A stretch of 64,000 bases of DNA from Verrucomicrobiales bacterium (GCA_002715965.1 PBAL01000047.1:22282-86281); one strand, 5' to 3'. Positions 1 to 9,842 are shown, numbered from the stretch's first letter. Notes: generated from the sequence alone by a model not told the origin. A program made the numbers and translations.

Positions 1-1
1 C

Positions 2-3000
2 ATCGTAGAAAACGGCAGGCCAAACGCTGTCATCGTCATCGCCAACGAGCCGTCCCGTTCCACCCGATGGGCAGCGAAGGAACTCCAAGAGACGATCGAA
101 AAAATCAGCGGAGCCAAACTGCCGGTCGCAAAGAAACCCGGCCCGGGCTCGAACCTCTACGTCGGTGAAAGCGCGCATACGCGAAGACTCGGAATCACGG
201 CAAAGGGCCTGGAACACGGAGCCTATCGCATCGTCTCCGGTCATGACTGGCTCGCGTTGATCGGTGACGACACGGACTTTGTCCCCACCGAACCATGGGC
301 AAAGAACAACAGTGATCGACGGAACCTGCAGGCCCGTTGGGAAGAGGCGAGCGGCCTGCATTACGGCGTTCCGAATGGTGGCATGTACAAGAACCGCGAA
401 CGTATGCCGGCCGACATCGCGAACACGGAGCGGGAATATTTCTGGGGATTCGACGAGCGCGGCTCCTACAATGCAGTTTGCGGTTTCCTTCGCAGTCTCG
501 GCGCTCGTTGGTATTCGCCGGGGCCGTTGGGTGAAGTGCTGCCCAAGATGAGTTCGATCCCCCTGCCCCAGATCGACGAAGTGACCAGCCCGAATTTCGA
601 AATCCGCCAGTTCAGCGTCCGCTTCGGAACAGCAGACGACGAAGTCACACGCTGGGTCATGCGGCTCGGCACCCGCAATGTGCACGGATTGATGGTCGCG
701 CACGGGATGCACACCATGACGCATCCGGAGGAACTCAAGACCAGGCATCCCGATTGGTTTGCATTGTATGGCGGCAAACGCGACACGGTGACCGGCAAAC
801 GTCTGAACCACCTGTGCTATTCCAACGAGAAACTGTTCCGTGAAACCGTCAAGTGGGCGCAGGCGCAATTCGATGTGTACAACTTTGAGGGCGTTTCCAT
901 CATGCCACCCGACGCCTACGGATCGATCTGCCAATGCCAACTTTGCGAAGGCAAACAGATCGACGACATGGGCTCCCGGGGCAAGCTGTCCAATCACGTC
1001 TGGGACTACGCCAATCGCGTCGCGAAGGAAATTGCCAAGACACATCCGGGCAAACTAATTGTCTGTTGCGCCTACGGTGCCAACACCGAACCGCCCACCA
1101 ACATCACGAAACTCGAACCCAACGTGCAGGTCGTCATCGTCGGCGGACGTCGCCCGCGTAACAGCCTGCCTGAGCAACGCGAATACATCGACAATCTCCG
1201 CGCGGGGTGGCTGAAGCTCGCCTCACGGCCGATCATGATCTTTGAGAACTATCCCTTCACGGGACGCGGCACCTATGTGCCCGCATTTGTCGCGCGCGTA
1301 AACGGCGAGAGCATCAACGCGACGAAGGGTCTTTCACGGGGAGAGGACATCTGGCTGAGTTTCCCCCGCTATCACAACGATCCGAACATCGGCTTCGATC
1401 ACTTCCAGATCTACTTCACTGCCCGGATGTATTGGGGCGGGACCGACGCCGACGTCGGCACGATGTTGGAGGAATACTGCAACAACTTCTACGGCCCGGC
1501 CGGTCCCAAGATGCGGGAGTTCTTTGACTATTGCGAAGCAAACTACCAGGCAATGCACGATGAGTTGGAACCCGTGAAAACTGCTCTGGCCCTGATCGAA
1601 GCAGCCAAGGCCAGCGTGAGGCCCGGCTCCATCCACTCCAAGCGGCTCGCACTGATCGACTCATTCCTGGAACGCCTGCGCAGCAAAGCCGCTCAACTTG
1701 CCCAAGGGCGCGGTCCCGTTCCGCGCGTGCGAACCGTCTGGGAACCACGCACGCCAATCGTCATCGACGGCAAACTCGACGACGAATTCTGGGTGCGACA
1801 TCGCAATTGGACCGTGAACCATCTGCGCGAACTCCAGATGGGTGGACGCCCTGTCTTCGGCACCTCGGTCCTCGCAGCCTGGGATCGCGGGGGAAACAAT
1901 CTTTACTTCGCCATACGCTGTGAAGAACGCCAGGGCGAGAAGCCCAACATCACGGCCACGAAGCACGACGACCAAGCGATCTGGTACGGCGACGTCGTGG
2001 AGATCGAACTCGATACCGACGCCCACAGCTATTACCAGATCGCAGTAAACCCCGCGGGCGCATTGGTCGATCTCGATCGGGGCGCAAACAAGGCCAATTG
2101 GTTCCGCTGGGAATCGCAAGCCGAAGTCGCCACTCAGATTGCCGACGATCACTGGATCGTTGAGATCCGCATCCCCGTGACCGAAGACGAGAATGATCCG
2201 CTCAACCAGGTCATCGGTCACAAGCCATCCTCAAGCCTGCCCTGGCACTTCAACGTCTGCCGCCAACGTGTTCGCGAAAACGGCACTGAACTTTCGGCCA
2301 TCTCTCCGACCGGCACGAAAGGCTTTCACGTCCCGCTGAAATTCGCCCACTTCTACGACGGACGCTCCCACGCCTTCGAAGTCGATGAAACCGTCACCGA
2401 CTTCCTCATCGAATTCAACAAGGCATCGAAGCTGAAGAGCCAACGCAAGTTCCCCGAAGCCATCAATGCGTTCAACGCTCTCGCCGAATATCCAAACACA
2501 ACCGACTTTCAAAAATCGCATGTCATCGCGGAAGCCGCGGCAAGCGCCCGCTCGATGCGCGATTACGAACAAGCCGAGAAACTTGCAGACCAAATCCCGG
2601 ATGAAACTTCTGCGAAGATTGCGAAGATGGAGAACTTCGCAGCCCAAAGGAAATGGACGGACATCATCAGCAGGTTCAGCGAAGAAGACTTCACCCAATG
2701 GCCGTTCACCGCAATCGGACAAGCCGCATTCGTTCGAGGCCGCGCCCATTCCGGCGCCAAGAACGGCAAACAAGCCGAAGCCGACTTTCAACTCGCACTC
2801 GAATACACCTCCGATCCTCGCACGCGCCAGAGCCTCCTTGGTGCCATCGCCCGGAATCTCGAACTCATATTGAGAGACGACGACCGCGCCCTCGAAGCTT
2901 ATCAGCAGATCGCCAACTCGAAATTCAACACCGGAGGTGCCGACTATTTTTCCGCTCTCCAAGGCGCGGCACGTCTACTGACCAGGCAGAAGCAATTCGA

Positions 3001-3208
3001 CGAGGCGCTTGAGATTCTCGACCGAGTCGAAGCGGAAAAACTTGGCGGCTCCTGGTCTGCCTCGCTGCTCCTCTCGCGAGCAGAAACCCTGGCAGCTTCC
3101 GGCCGCAAGAATGATGCGTTGAAAATCTATCGCATGGTCTTGAAGAACAGCGGAGCCAGCAAAGCCCATCGCGAGAAGGCGGCTGCAGCGATTCAGGGGG
3201 TGAACTGA
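2..3208 (+). CDS. DUF4838 glycoside-hydrolase-like protein with CBM9-like and TPR regions (5' partial)
   Basis: The reading frame is open from base 2, so the gene begins outside the window; a TTG at 257 is not the real start because the upstream in-frame codons encode a typical alpha-glucuronidase-type N-terminal domain (IVENGRPNAVIVIANEPS, then WAAKELQETIEKISGAKLPV). Counting from base 2, a DUF4838 region spans about residues 130-540 (GTYVPAF, YCNNFYGPAGPKMREFFDYCE). A CBM9-like carbohydrate-binding domain follows at about 580-790 (PIVIDGKLDDEFW), and TPR-like helical repeats run to the end. Family knowledge suggests a secreted, GH67/GH20-related protein acting on uronic-acid or hexosamine glycans, but DUF4838 activity is not established. 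It ends with TGA at 3206-3208. Family assignment is confident, substrate unknown. Confidence 0.85.
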   Translation: MVENGRPNAVIVIANEPSRSTRWAAKELQETIEKISGAKLPVAKKPGPGSNLYVGESAHTRRLGITAKGLEHGAYRIVSGHDWLALIGDDTDFVPTEPWAKNNSDRRNLQARWEEASGLHYGVPNGGMYKNRERMPADIANTEREYFWGFDERGSYNAVCGFLRSLGARWYSPGPLGEVLPKMSSIPLPQIDEVTSPNFEIRQFSVRFGTADDEVTRWVMRLGTRNVHGLMVAHGMHTMTHPEELKTRHPDWFALYGGKRDTVTGKRLNHLCYSNEKLFRETVKWAQAQFDVYNFEGVSIMPPDAYGSICQCQLCEGKQIDDMGSRGKLSNHVWDYANRVAKEIAKTHPGKLIVCCAYGANTEPPTNITKLEPNVQVVIVGGRRPRNSLPEQREYIDNLRAGWLKLASRPIMIFENYPFTGRGTYVPAFVARVNGESINATKGLSRGEDIWLSFPRYHNDPNIGFDHFQIYFTARMYWGGTDADVGTMLEEYCNNFYGPAGPKMREFFDYCEANYQAMHDELEPVKTALALIEAAKASVRPGSIHSKRLALIDSFLERLRSKAAQLAQGRGPVPRVRTVWEPRTPIVIDGKLDDEFWVRHRNWTVNHLRELQMGGRPVFGTSVLAAWDRGGNNLYFAIRCEERQGEKPNITATKHDDQAIWYGDVVEIELDTDAHSYYQIAVNPAGALVDLDRGANKANWFRWESQAEVATQIADDHWIVEIRIPVTEDENDPLNQVIGHKPSSSLPWHFNVCRQRVRENGTELSAISPTGTKGFHVPLKFAHFYDGRSHAFEVDETVTDFLIEFNKASKLKSQRKFPEAINAFNALAEYPNTTDFQKSHVIAEAAASARSMRDYEQAEKLADQIPDETSAKIAKMENFAAQRKWTDIISRFSEEDFTQWPFTAIGQAAFVRGRAHSGAKNGKQAEADFQLALEYTSDPRTRQSLLGAIARNLELILRDDDRALEAYQQIANSKFNTGGADYFSALQGAARLLTRQKQFDEALEILDRVEAEKLGGSWSASLLLSRAETLAASGRKNDALKIYRMVLKNSGASKAHREKAAAAIQGVN

Positions 3209-3288
3209 TTGTTGAATCGGTTCCCGACTTGAAGAGGCGGACGTGTCGGAACATCTTTTGCTATTCCGTGCCGAAGAACGTTCAATCC

Positions 3289-3935
3289 AAAGTCCGGCTG
3301 GATTCACTGAGCCTGCCGGACGGCATGTCAGTCGATCGATTGTCCGGACGCATGGGATTGATGCGGGAATTGGACCAACAGGTTCGGCGAACGAAAAAGG
3401 GTGACGCGGTCGATGGTCTCAACACCACCAACAACAGGCCTACGAATTATTGACCGCCAGCACGACTCGAAGTGCCTTCGAACTGTATCGGGAGCCTTCC
3501 ACCGTTCGCGAGCAGTATGGCCGACACAAGTTTGGGCAAAGCACCTTGCTGGCCCGACGTCTGATCGAGGCGGGCGGGCGACTGGCGCAGGATCTCGAAG
3601 AACGCGGCCCCTTGTCCGAAACCCTCGTAGCCGTATTCGGTGAATTCGGTCGTACTCCCAAGTTCATCAGATATGGTGGCCGCGATCATTGAGGCGCGTG
3701 TTTTTCCATGGCCTTGGCGGGAGCGGGTGTCGAAGGCGGTCGCGTCATCGGCGCCAGCGATCGAGACGGTTCCTATCCCATAAAACGTCCGGTCCGTGCT
3801 GACGAATTGTCTGCGACACTGCATCATCTGCTCGGCATCGATCCTCATCGCACGTTCAACGATCGTCTCGATCGTCCGCTGCCCATAGCCAATGCCCCGC
3901 CGACGCGAAAGATCGTCGGCTGGTCAGTTTCCTGA
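3289..3935 (+). pseudogene. DUF1501 protein remnant, frameshifted, internally deleted, with a nonsense codon
   Basis: Three pieces of a DUF1501 protein lie in order. Frame 1 has LDSLSLPDGMSVDRLSGRMG. Frame 3 then has QAYELLTASTTRSAFELYRE and GQSTLLARRLIEAG, followed directly by LAQDLEERGPLSETLVAVFG and EFGRTPK...GGRDH. About 50 residues normally lying between the LIEAG and LEERG blocks are absent, which indicates an internal deletion. GRDH is followed by TGA (3690-3692) where the family has a tryptophan (DHWG), and the frame then continues with CFSMALAGAGVEGGRVIGAS to 3935. The N-terminal half with the Tat signal is missing. The gene is dead; the complete paralogues are at 11747 and 57471. 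Confidence 0.85.
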
Positions 3936-4048
3936 CTGCTCGCGAATCATCAACCGGCCGACAAATCGATGCGCGCAACACGAATGCCCGGGGGCGCAAT
4001 CTTCATCTTCACGGCTTGTTTCAGGCAGACGGTATTGTAGAAAGCGGC

Positions 4049-6379
4049 ATGCTCTTCCGAACATTGACACTGCTCATCTGCCTCGGCGCGATTAACCTTC
4101 CTGCCGCCGAGGTGAAGTTGACCGAACTCGACGACCGCGTTCGCGTTGAGATCGATGGACGGCTCTTTACCGAGTGGCGGCACCAGGAATGGCTCGGGCC
4201 TTATTTCTATCCGGTGATCGGACCGAATGGAGAAACGATCACGCGTCACTATCCAATGAAGGACGGCGTCGCTCATGAAGCCCAGGATCATGCGCATCAT
4301 CGATCACTGCGTTTTGCGCACAGTGATGTGAACGGTCTGAACTTTTGGTTTTGGAGGCTGGGGAAGGAACGAGAAACGTCCAATGCGGAGATCAAGTTGG
4401 AGAAGATCGAAAAGATGAAGTCCGGTTCGGTTGGTGAGTTTGTGCTTTGGAATCGCTGGATGGATGGCAACAAACTCGTGCTCCGCCTGCGAATGCACGC
4501 GCGCTTCATGCCGCTGAAGCGCCGGCAGGTGTTGATGGATTATGACGTCAAACTCTTCTCCGGTGACAAGCCGGTAACCTTTGGTGATACGAAGGACGGG
4601 GGGATGTATGTCCGCGTGGCCGGCACAATGAAAGTGCAGGCACATCGGTCCGAGAAGAATGGCCAGTTCAAGGGGACGATCCTGAACTCTCGCGGACATC
4701 GCAATGCCGATGCCTGGGGTAAACGTGCCGAGTGGGCAGATTACTACGGACCAGATGCCAGCGGGAAGACGGTTGGCATCGCGATGTTTGAGCATCCCGA
4801 CAATCTTCGGTTCCCAACCCATTGGCATGCGCGGACGTATGGGCTGCTGGCAGCCAATCGATTTGGCGCTCACCACTTCGATCGGGCCGCGCCAGGCGCG
4901 GGAAACTACACACTGCCTGCCGGTGAAAGTTTGGAACTCCGCCATCGTTTCTACTTTCACCACGGGGACACGAAAGCCGCGCAGGTCGCCGAACATTATC
5001 GGCTCTATACGCAGGCCTTAAACGCACAGGGCGAATTTGCCGGGGAAGTAACCGCCAATTCGGCTCTGCTCCAGACTCGGCTCACCACGACGGCCGGACT
5101 CGATGCAAGCGGTGACGTCCCCGGCGCTGCCGGGGTAGCGTGTTTCGAATACGCCACCAATCCGGATTTCAAGTCCGCCAAACGTACCGAATGGACCAAT
5201 GCCCAAGCTGACCGCGATTTCATCGTGCGTCACAAGTTGACCGGACTGAAACCCAGCACCACCTACTTTTATCGCGCCTTGCTCGGGAGCAATCGAAAGT
5301 TCTTCCGAACCGGCCCGACCCGCCAGTTCCGCACTCATCCCGGCGCGCAGACCAATCGTGAACTCAGTTTCTGCGTCGGCAGCTGCATGATCTACGAGCG
5401 CTTCATGGACGGCACTTCCGCCAACAAATTGCCGATCACCACCACTGACGAAGACCGGCGCCTCGGTTATCCCTCCTTCGCCGCGATGACCAAACTGAAG
5501 CCAGACTTCTTTGTAGGAACCGGCGACATCGTCTACTACGACTGGCCACGCACCAAAGCCCATCCAGCCGCCACCACATTGCCGGATCTGCGCAAAAAAT
5601 GGCACGAGCAATTTCGCTTCCCACGCCTCGTGGAATTCTTCGGCCAAACGGCATCTTATTGGTCCAAGGACGATCATGACTTTCGCTACGACGATGCCGA
5701 TCACACCGGACAAAAACTTCCTGCGCCACAAACCGGCATTGATCTGTTTCGAGAACAACTCCCAATCGTTCCAGCCGGCGACAATGAGCTACCGACCTAT
5801 CGGACACACCGCGTCAGCAAACACCTTCAAATCTGGCTCACCGAAGGCCGCGATCACCGCTCGCCCAACAAGATGCCTGATGGGCCGGGCAAATCCTTAT
5901 GGGGCACGACGCAACGCGAATGGTTCCAGCGGACGCTCAAGGAAAGCGATGCCACCTGGAAGATTCTCATCTCCCCCACCCCGATGGTCGGTCCCGACGG
6001 CGCACGCAAGAAAGACAGCCACGCCAATCTCGGTGGGTTCCAGCACGAGGCAAACGAGTTCTTTGCCTGGCTGAAGCGGAACAATATCAAGGGCTTCTTC
6101 ACCGTGTGCGGCGATCGTCACTGGCAGTTCCACAGCATTCATCCAAGCGGCATCGAGGAATTTGGTTGCGGTGCATTGAACGACGAAAACGCTATTTCAG
6201 GCGCCGCTCCCGGCGATCCCCGAAGCACCGATCCCAAAGGCCGAATCAAGCAACCTTTCAAGTATCCCGAGCCCACCGGTGGCTTCCTCCATCTCACCAG
6301 CCGCGAAAATGGAACGCTCCGCGTGGAGTTCCGCGACGACACCGGAAAAGTCCTTCACACCGTCGAAAAATCACGCTGA
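4049..6379 (+). CDS. PmoA-like (DUF6807) and PhoD-like phosphatase fusion protein, secreted
   Basis: The ATG at 4049 was chosen because it gives a clean signal peptide (MLFRTLTLLICLGAINLPAA); a TTG at 4016 would put 11 residues before it. Residues about 20-320 match the DUF6807/'methane oxygenase PmoA' family common in Planctomycetes and Verrucomicrobia (HQEWLGPYFYPVIGPNGE, HHRSLRFAHSDVNG). That name is historical; these proteins are not methane monooxygenases. Residues about 325-770 match PhoD-type metallophosphatases: a fibronectin-like lead-in (LKPSTTYFYRALLG), then GDIVYYDW near residue 490, KDDHDFRYDD near 540 and CGDRHWQFHS near 688, the metal-ligand blocks. A secreted phosphodiesterase/phosphatase joined to a DUF6807 module is the likely architecture. 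It lies 8 nt upstream of the ceramidase-like gene, probably in one transcript. Confidence 0.85.
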   Translation: MLFRTLTLLICLGAINLPAAEVKLTELDDRVRVEIDGRLFTEWRHQEWLGPYFYPVIGPNGETITRHYPMKDGVAHEAQDHAHHRSLRFAHSDVNGLNFWFWRLGKERETSNAEIKLEKIEKMKSGSVGEFVLWNRWMDGNKLVLRLRMHARFMPLKRRQVLMDYDVKLFSGDKPVTFGDTKDGGMYVRVAGTMKVQAHRSEKNGQFKGTILNSRGHRNADAWGKRAEWADYYGPDASGKTVGIAMFEHPDNLRFPTHWHARTYGLLAANRFGAHHFDRAAPGAGNYTLPAGESLELRHRFYFHHGDTKAAQVAEHYRLYTQALNAQGEFAGEVTANSALLQTRLTTTAGLDASGDVPGAAGVACFEYATNPDFKSAKRTEWTNAQADRDFIVRHKLTGLKPSTTYFYRALLGSNRKFFRTGPTRQFRTHPGAQTNRELSFCVGSCMIYERFMDGTSANKLPITTTDEDRRLGYPSFAAMTKLKPDFFVGTGDIVYYDWPRTKAHPAATTLPDLRKKWHEQFRFPRLVEFFGQTASYWSKDDHDFRYDDADHTGQKLPAPQTGIDLFREQLPIVPAGDNELPTYRTHRVSKHLQIWLTEGRDHRSPNKMPDGPGKSLWGTTQREWFQRTLKESDATWKILISPTPMVGPDGARKKDSHANLGGFQHEANEFFAWLKRNNIKGFFTVCGDRHWQFHSIHPSGIEEFGCGALNDENAISGAAPGDPRSTDPKGRIKQPFKYPEPTGGFLHLTSRENGTLRVEFRDDTGKVLHTVEKSR

Positions 6380-6387
6380 TATCCAAC

Positions 6388-7830
6388 ATGCGACCACTGT
6401 TCTTCCTCTGCCTGATCGCCTCAAACCTGTTCGCTGCCGAAGCGAAGCGCGTTTTTCGCGCCGGGGCTGCGACGAGCAACATCACCCCGAAATTGGGAAC
6501 ACCCTTGATCGGCGGATTCAATCCACGCGGCTCGACTCACATTCACGACGATCTGAATGCGCGCTGTCTGGTGCTGGATGACGGGGAGACCAAGCTGGCC
6601 TTCGCCATTGTCGACAATGTGCAATTCCCACGAGAGATCCATGACGGCGCAAAGGAACTGATTCATAGAGCAACTGGATTGCCCAAGCAGAACATACTCA
6701 TTGCCGCAACTCACACGCATTCCGCACCCAGCCTGCGTGGGCCGAGTTACACCGTGCTTGGTGAGCCATGGGATGACTATCAGAAGTTCGTCGTCCAACG
6801 AATCGCCGACGGTGTCCAACGGGCATTCAATCAAATGGAACGGGCGCGCATCGGCTGGGGTGTGGGCGAGGTGCCGGATCATGTCTTCAATCGTCGCTGG
6901 CTGCTGAAGGGCGGGCAGAAGGTGACAAATCCATTCGGCGACGAAGAGACCGCCGTCATGAATCCGGGGCGTTATGTGAAACAACTCCTCAAGCCCGCCG
7001 GCCCCGTCAACTCGGCGGTCTACTTCATCTCTCTCGAAGCCACCGATGGTCGTCCGATCGCACTCCTCGGAAACTACTGGCTGCACTACGTCGGCCGGAC
7101 CATGACCGGACATGTTTCCGCAGACTATTTCGGCATCTTCAGCGAGCGCATGAAGGAACTGCTCGGACACCCCGGCCAGGACCCGCCCTTCGTCGGCATG
7201 CTCAGCAACGGGGCCAGCGCGGACATTAACAACAACGATTATGCGAACTACGGCAAACAACGCCGATACGAACCCTACGAGAAGATGCGCGAAGTGGCGG
7301 AAGATGTCGTTCAGGAAGTCCTGCGCGTGCGAAAGAGCATCAAGCATCGCGATTGGGTGAAACTCGGCGCAGCCCAGTCTGACCTCACCTTGAAACGCCG
7401 ACGTCCGAGTCCCGAGTTGATCGCCCGTTGTCGGCGTGTCCTCGCCAATCCGATTCCCGATTCAAAGGATTATCAGCGGGAAGCCATATTCGCCCGCCGA
7501 GCTCTCGATGCCGCCAAATGGCCGGAGACGACCAAAGCCCTGGCGCAGACCTTTCGCATCGGCGATCTCGGCATCGCCTCCCTCCCTTTCGAAATCTTCA
7601 CCGAAATCGGATTCGAAATTCAGAAGCGAAGTCCCTTCAAGGAAACAATCGTCATCGAGCTCGGCAATGGAGGCCTCGGCTACCTGCCTTCTCCCCGCCA
7701 GCACGAACTCGGCGGCTACGAAACCTGGCTCACTGTCAGCAGCGTCGAGAAAGATGCCTCCCCCAAGCTGGTGGATACATTAAGTGAATTGTTTTCGACA
7801 CTGAAAACCCGTCGAGACGAATCAAATTAG
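6388..7830 (+). CDS. Neutral/alkaline ceramidase-like secreted hydrolase
   Basis: The ATG at 6388 gives the signal peptide MRPLFFLCLIASNLFAAEA; the frame stays open far upstream, but that is only a shadow of the preceding gene. The mature protein begins FRAGAATSNITPKLGTPLIG, the conserved opening of the neutral/alkaline non-lysosomal ceramidase family (PF04734), and includes AATHTHSAPS near residue 107 and LSNGASADINNNDY near 274, which supply zinc ligands and active-site residues in the family. At 480 residues it is the size of the bacterial N-terminal-domain-only members and lacks the C-terminal beta domain of true ceramidases. Many PVC members are annotated this way without known substrate, so N-deacylation of a lipid or amide is an inference. 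Confidence 0.85.
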   Translation: MRPLFFLCLIASNLFAAEAKRVFRAGAATSNITPKLGTPLIGGFNPRGSTHIHDDLNARCLVLDDGETKLAFAIVDNVQFPREIHDGAKELIHRATGLPKQNILIAATHTHSAPSLRGPSYTVLGEPWDDYQKFVVQRIADGVQRAFNQMERARIGWGVGEVPDHVFNRRWLLKGGQKVTNPFGDEETAVMNPGRYVKQLLKPAGPVNSAVYFISLEATDGRPIALLGNYWLHYVGRTMTGHVSADYFGIFSERMKELLGHPGQDPPFVGMLSNGASADINNNDYANYGKQRRYEPYEKMREVAEDVVQEVLRVRKSIKHRDWVKLGAAQSDLTLKRRRPSPELIARCRRVLANPIPDSKDYQREAIFARRALDAAKWPETTKALAQTFRIGDLGIASLPFEIFTEIGFEIQKRSPFKETIVIELGNGGLGYLPSPRQHELGGYETWLTVSSVEKDASPKLVDTLSELFSTLKTRRDESN

Positions 7831-7865
7831 TTTTGCCTCCTTATCCCAAAGCCTCGAATTCCCTT

Positions 7866-9575
7866 ATGAAAACCATCACCTCGTGCGTAGCGGCCATGAC
7901 CGTCGCAGGTGCAGCCCTCGCTGCAGAGTTCCCGGAAAACCTGAAGAAGGAGAACGTGGCAGCCTGGTGCATCGTTCCCTTTGACGCGAAGAAGCGAGGA
8001 CCGACTGCGCGTGCAGAGATGTTGAAGGAGCTCGGTTTGATGCGTTGCGCATATGACTGGCGCGCGCAACATGTGAAGGAATTCGAGGACGAAATCCTCC
8101 AATACAAGAAACACGGGATCGAGTTCTTCGCCTTTTGGGGCGGGCATGAAGAGGCGTTCAAGCTGTTCGAGAAACACAAGATTCATCCCCAGGTCTGGCG
8201 CACGCTTCCGAGCCCCAAAGGCGACTCTCAGGAAGCGAGGGTCAATTCCGCGGCAAATGCCATGGAAGCGCTCGCGAAACGCACGGCACAGATCGACTGC
8301 AAGTTCGGTCTCTACAATCACGGCGGCTGGGGCGGTGAACCGGCCAACCTTGTCGCTGTCTGCCGCGAACTGCGCCGACGCGGACACGCACACGTCGGCA
8401 TCGTCTACAACTGGCATCACGGTCATGGACACATCGATGACTGGGCGCAGTCTCTCGAACTGATGAAGCCCTACCTTCTCTGCCTCAACCTCAACGGCAT
8501 GAACACCGGCGCAAACCCCAAAATTCTTCCCTTGGCACAAGGCGAACACGACCGGGCAATGCTGAAGACAGTGATCGAAAGCAATTACAAAGGACCGGTG
8601 GGAATCCTCGATCACCTGAGCCAGTTCGATGCGAAACAAACCCTGCACGATAATCTCGTCGGCCTTGAGTGGTTGAAAAAGGAAATCACCAAGCCCGGCT
8701 CCGGCGGTCCCAAGCCCAAACCGACTGCAATCGCCAAGTCAGTTTCCGCTCCTCGACCCAAATCCGAACCCAAGGCAACCGCGTCCCTCGGCCCGTCGTT
8801 CGGCAAGGCCCTCACCGGCGGATTGGCCGTCGAGGGCAAACCCGAGTGGCGGGAACCGCCGATCACCGTCGAGTGCCGCGTGAAACTCATCGATGCCAAT
8901 GGATACAACATCCTGATCGCCAGCGACACCAAGGCATCGAAAACCCACTGGGAAATCTTCACGATGCCGCGTTCCGGCATCCTCCACGCCTACCTCCCCG
9001 GTGCCGACCCGGATCACGTCACCAGCAAGGTCAGTATCACGGACAATCAATGGCACGCCGTCGCAATGCAATACGCAGCCAATCGCGTGGCACTCTGGGT
9101 GGATGGCAAGAAGGTGGCCGATCAACCCATCACTCTGAAACCCAGCAGAAAAGTTATTCCCGGCGGCTTGGCCTTTGCGCGGCTCGTCAGTGGCGCTCTT
9201 CGACTTCGTGGAGCCATTGACGAGGTGCGTATCCGGAAAGGAATCCACGAGGACATCTCCAGAGTTTCAAAGATGCCATTCACACCGGGAGCAAAGAACG
9301 AACTTGGGCTTTGGAACTTCAACAATCTCAGCAGCAAATCCGCTCAGACCAAACCGACAGCTGCCATGCCATTTCCCAAGGCGCCCCTGGACAAAAACAA
9401 CCCGTGGTTTCGCGAACACATCAATCGTGACCGCGTTTACGATTTCTATGCCAAACAGGCACTTCACTACGGCAATATGGATGCCAAGGACGTCCCCCGC
9501 ATTCTTCCCGAGTTCCCCGGCATCGATGGAGGCGATCAAGGGCATTGGGGAAATCAAAACGACAAGGACACCTGA
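7866..9575 (+). CDS. Secreted TIM-barrel (sugar isomerase-like) + LamG protein, C-terminus cut by a stop codon
   Basis: Translation from ATG 7866 gives a signal peptide (MKTITSCVAAMTVAGAALAA). Residues about 20-270 resemble a xylose-isomerase-like/AP-endonuclease-2 TIM barrel (YNHGGWGGEP, HVGIVYNWHHGHGH). A Lys/Pro-rich linker leads into a LamG/concanavalin-like domain at about 310-500 (FTMPRSGILHAYLPGAD, DNQWHAVAMQY, GAIDEVRIRKG). The end, FPGIDGGDQGHWGNQNDKDT, opens a DUF6797-type domain, but TGA at 9573-9575 stops it where a tryptophan is expected; the same frame continues as SDGRVHDVDHGSMVSGVFRG. The N-terminal modules are intact and could still be made; the full-length protein cannot. 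A point mutation or sequencing error would both explain this. Confidence 0.75.
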   Translation: MKTITSCVAAMTVAGAALAAEFPENLKKENVAAWCIVPFDAKKRGPTARAEMLKELGLMRCAYDWRAQHVKEFEDEILQYKKHGIEFFAFWGGHEEAFKLFEKHKIHPQVWRTLPSPKGDSQEARVNSAANAMEALAKRTAQIDCKFGLYNHGGWGGEPANLVAVCRELRRRGHAHVGIVYNWHHGHGHIDDWAQSLELMKPYLLCLNLNGMNTGANPKILPLAQGEHDRAMLKTVIESNYKGPVGILDHLSQFDAKQTLHDNLVGLEWLKKEITKPGSGGPKPKPTAIAKSVSAPRPKSEPKATASLGPSFGKALTGGLAVEGKPEWREPPITVECRVKLIDANGYNILIASDTKASKTHWEIFTMPRSGILHAYLPGADPDHVTSKVSITDNQWHAVAMQYAANRVALWVDGKKVADQPITLKPSRKVIPGGLAFARLVSGALRLRGAIDEVRIRKGIHEDISRVSKMPFTPGAKNELGLWNFNNLSSKSAQTKPTAAMPFPKAPLDKNNPWFREHINRDRVYDFYAKQALHYGNMDAKDVPRILPEFPGIDGGDQGHWGNQNDKDT

Positions 9576-9824
9576 AGTGACGGTCGTGTGCACGACGTCG
9601 ACCATGGCTCGATGGTCAGCGGGGTATTTCGCGGTGCAGGCAAGACGATGGCCCGAGCAGTTTGCGTGTCGCTTCCCGAAAACGTAGATGCCGTGTTCAA
9701 CCAGGATAACCTGCGCTTCGAACTGGCGAAATCGATGAATCCAGGCAAGCCACCCGAGCCCGTCAGAAAGGCCAAATTCACCGGACCGTGGTCGTATGGC
9801 GCCGTTCCTCCCGAATTGGAATGA
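9576..9824 (+). pseudogene. In-frame continuation of the interrupted TIM-barrel/LamG gene (DUF6797-like fragment)
   Basis: Directly after the TGA at 9573-9575 the same frame reads SDGRVHDVDHGSMVSGVFRG and SVSLPENVDAVFNQDNLRFE in outline (exact start of the second block CVSLPENVDAV), the early part of a DUF6797 domain. After LRFELA the sequence jumps to NPGKPPEPVRKAKFTGPWSY and stops at 9824. A DUF6797 domain is normally much longer and is often followed by a haem-binding c-type domain, so an internal deletion has removed most of it. It is a residue of a once larger secreted protein. Confidence 0.75.
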
Positions 9825-9842
9825 TCAGATGTATGCAATCGA

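Noticed and set aside
257-3208. TTG at 257 as the start of the first gene
   Set aside because: The frame is open to base 2 and the upstream codons encode a standard N-terminal domain, so the gene begins before the window.
5899-6387. 160-residue extension before the ceramidase-like gene
   Set aside because: It is a basic, low-complexity shadow of the preceding phosphatase gene; the signal peptide starts at 6388.
3690-9575. Recoding of TGA as tryptophan
   Set aside because: TGA is used as the normal stop of many intact genes here (for example 3206-3208), and the affected genes also carry deletions or frameshifts.
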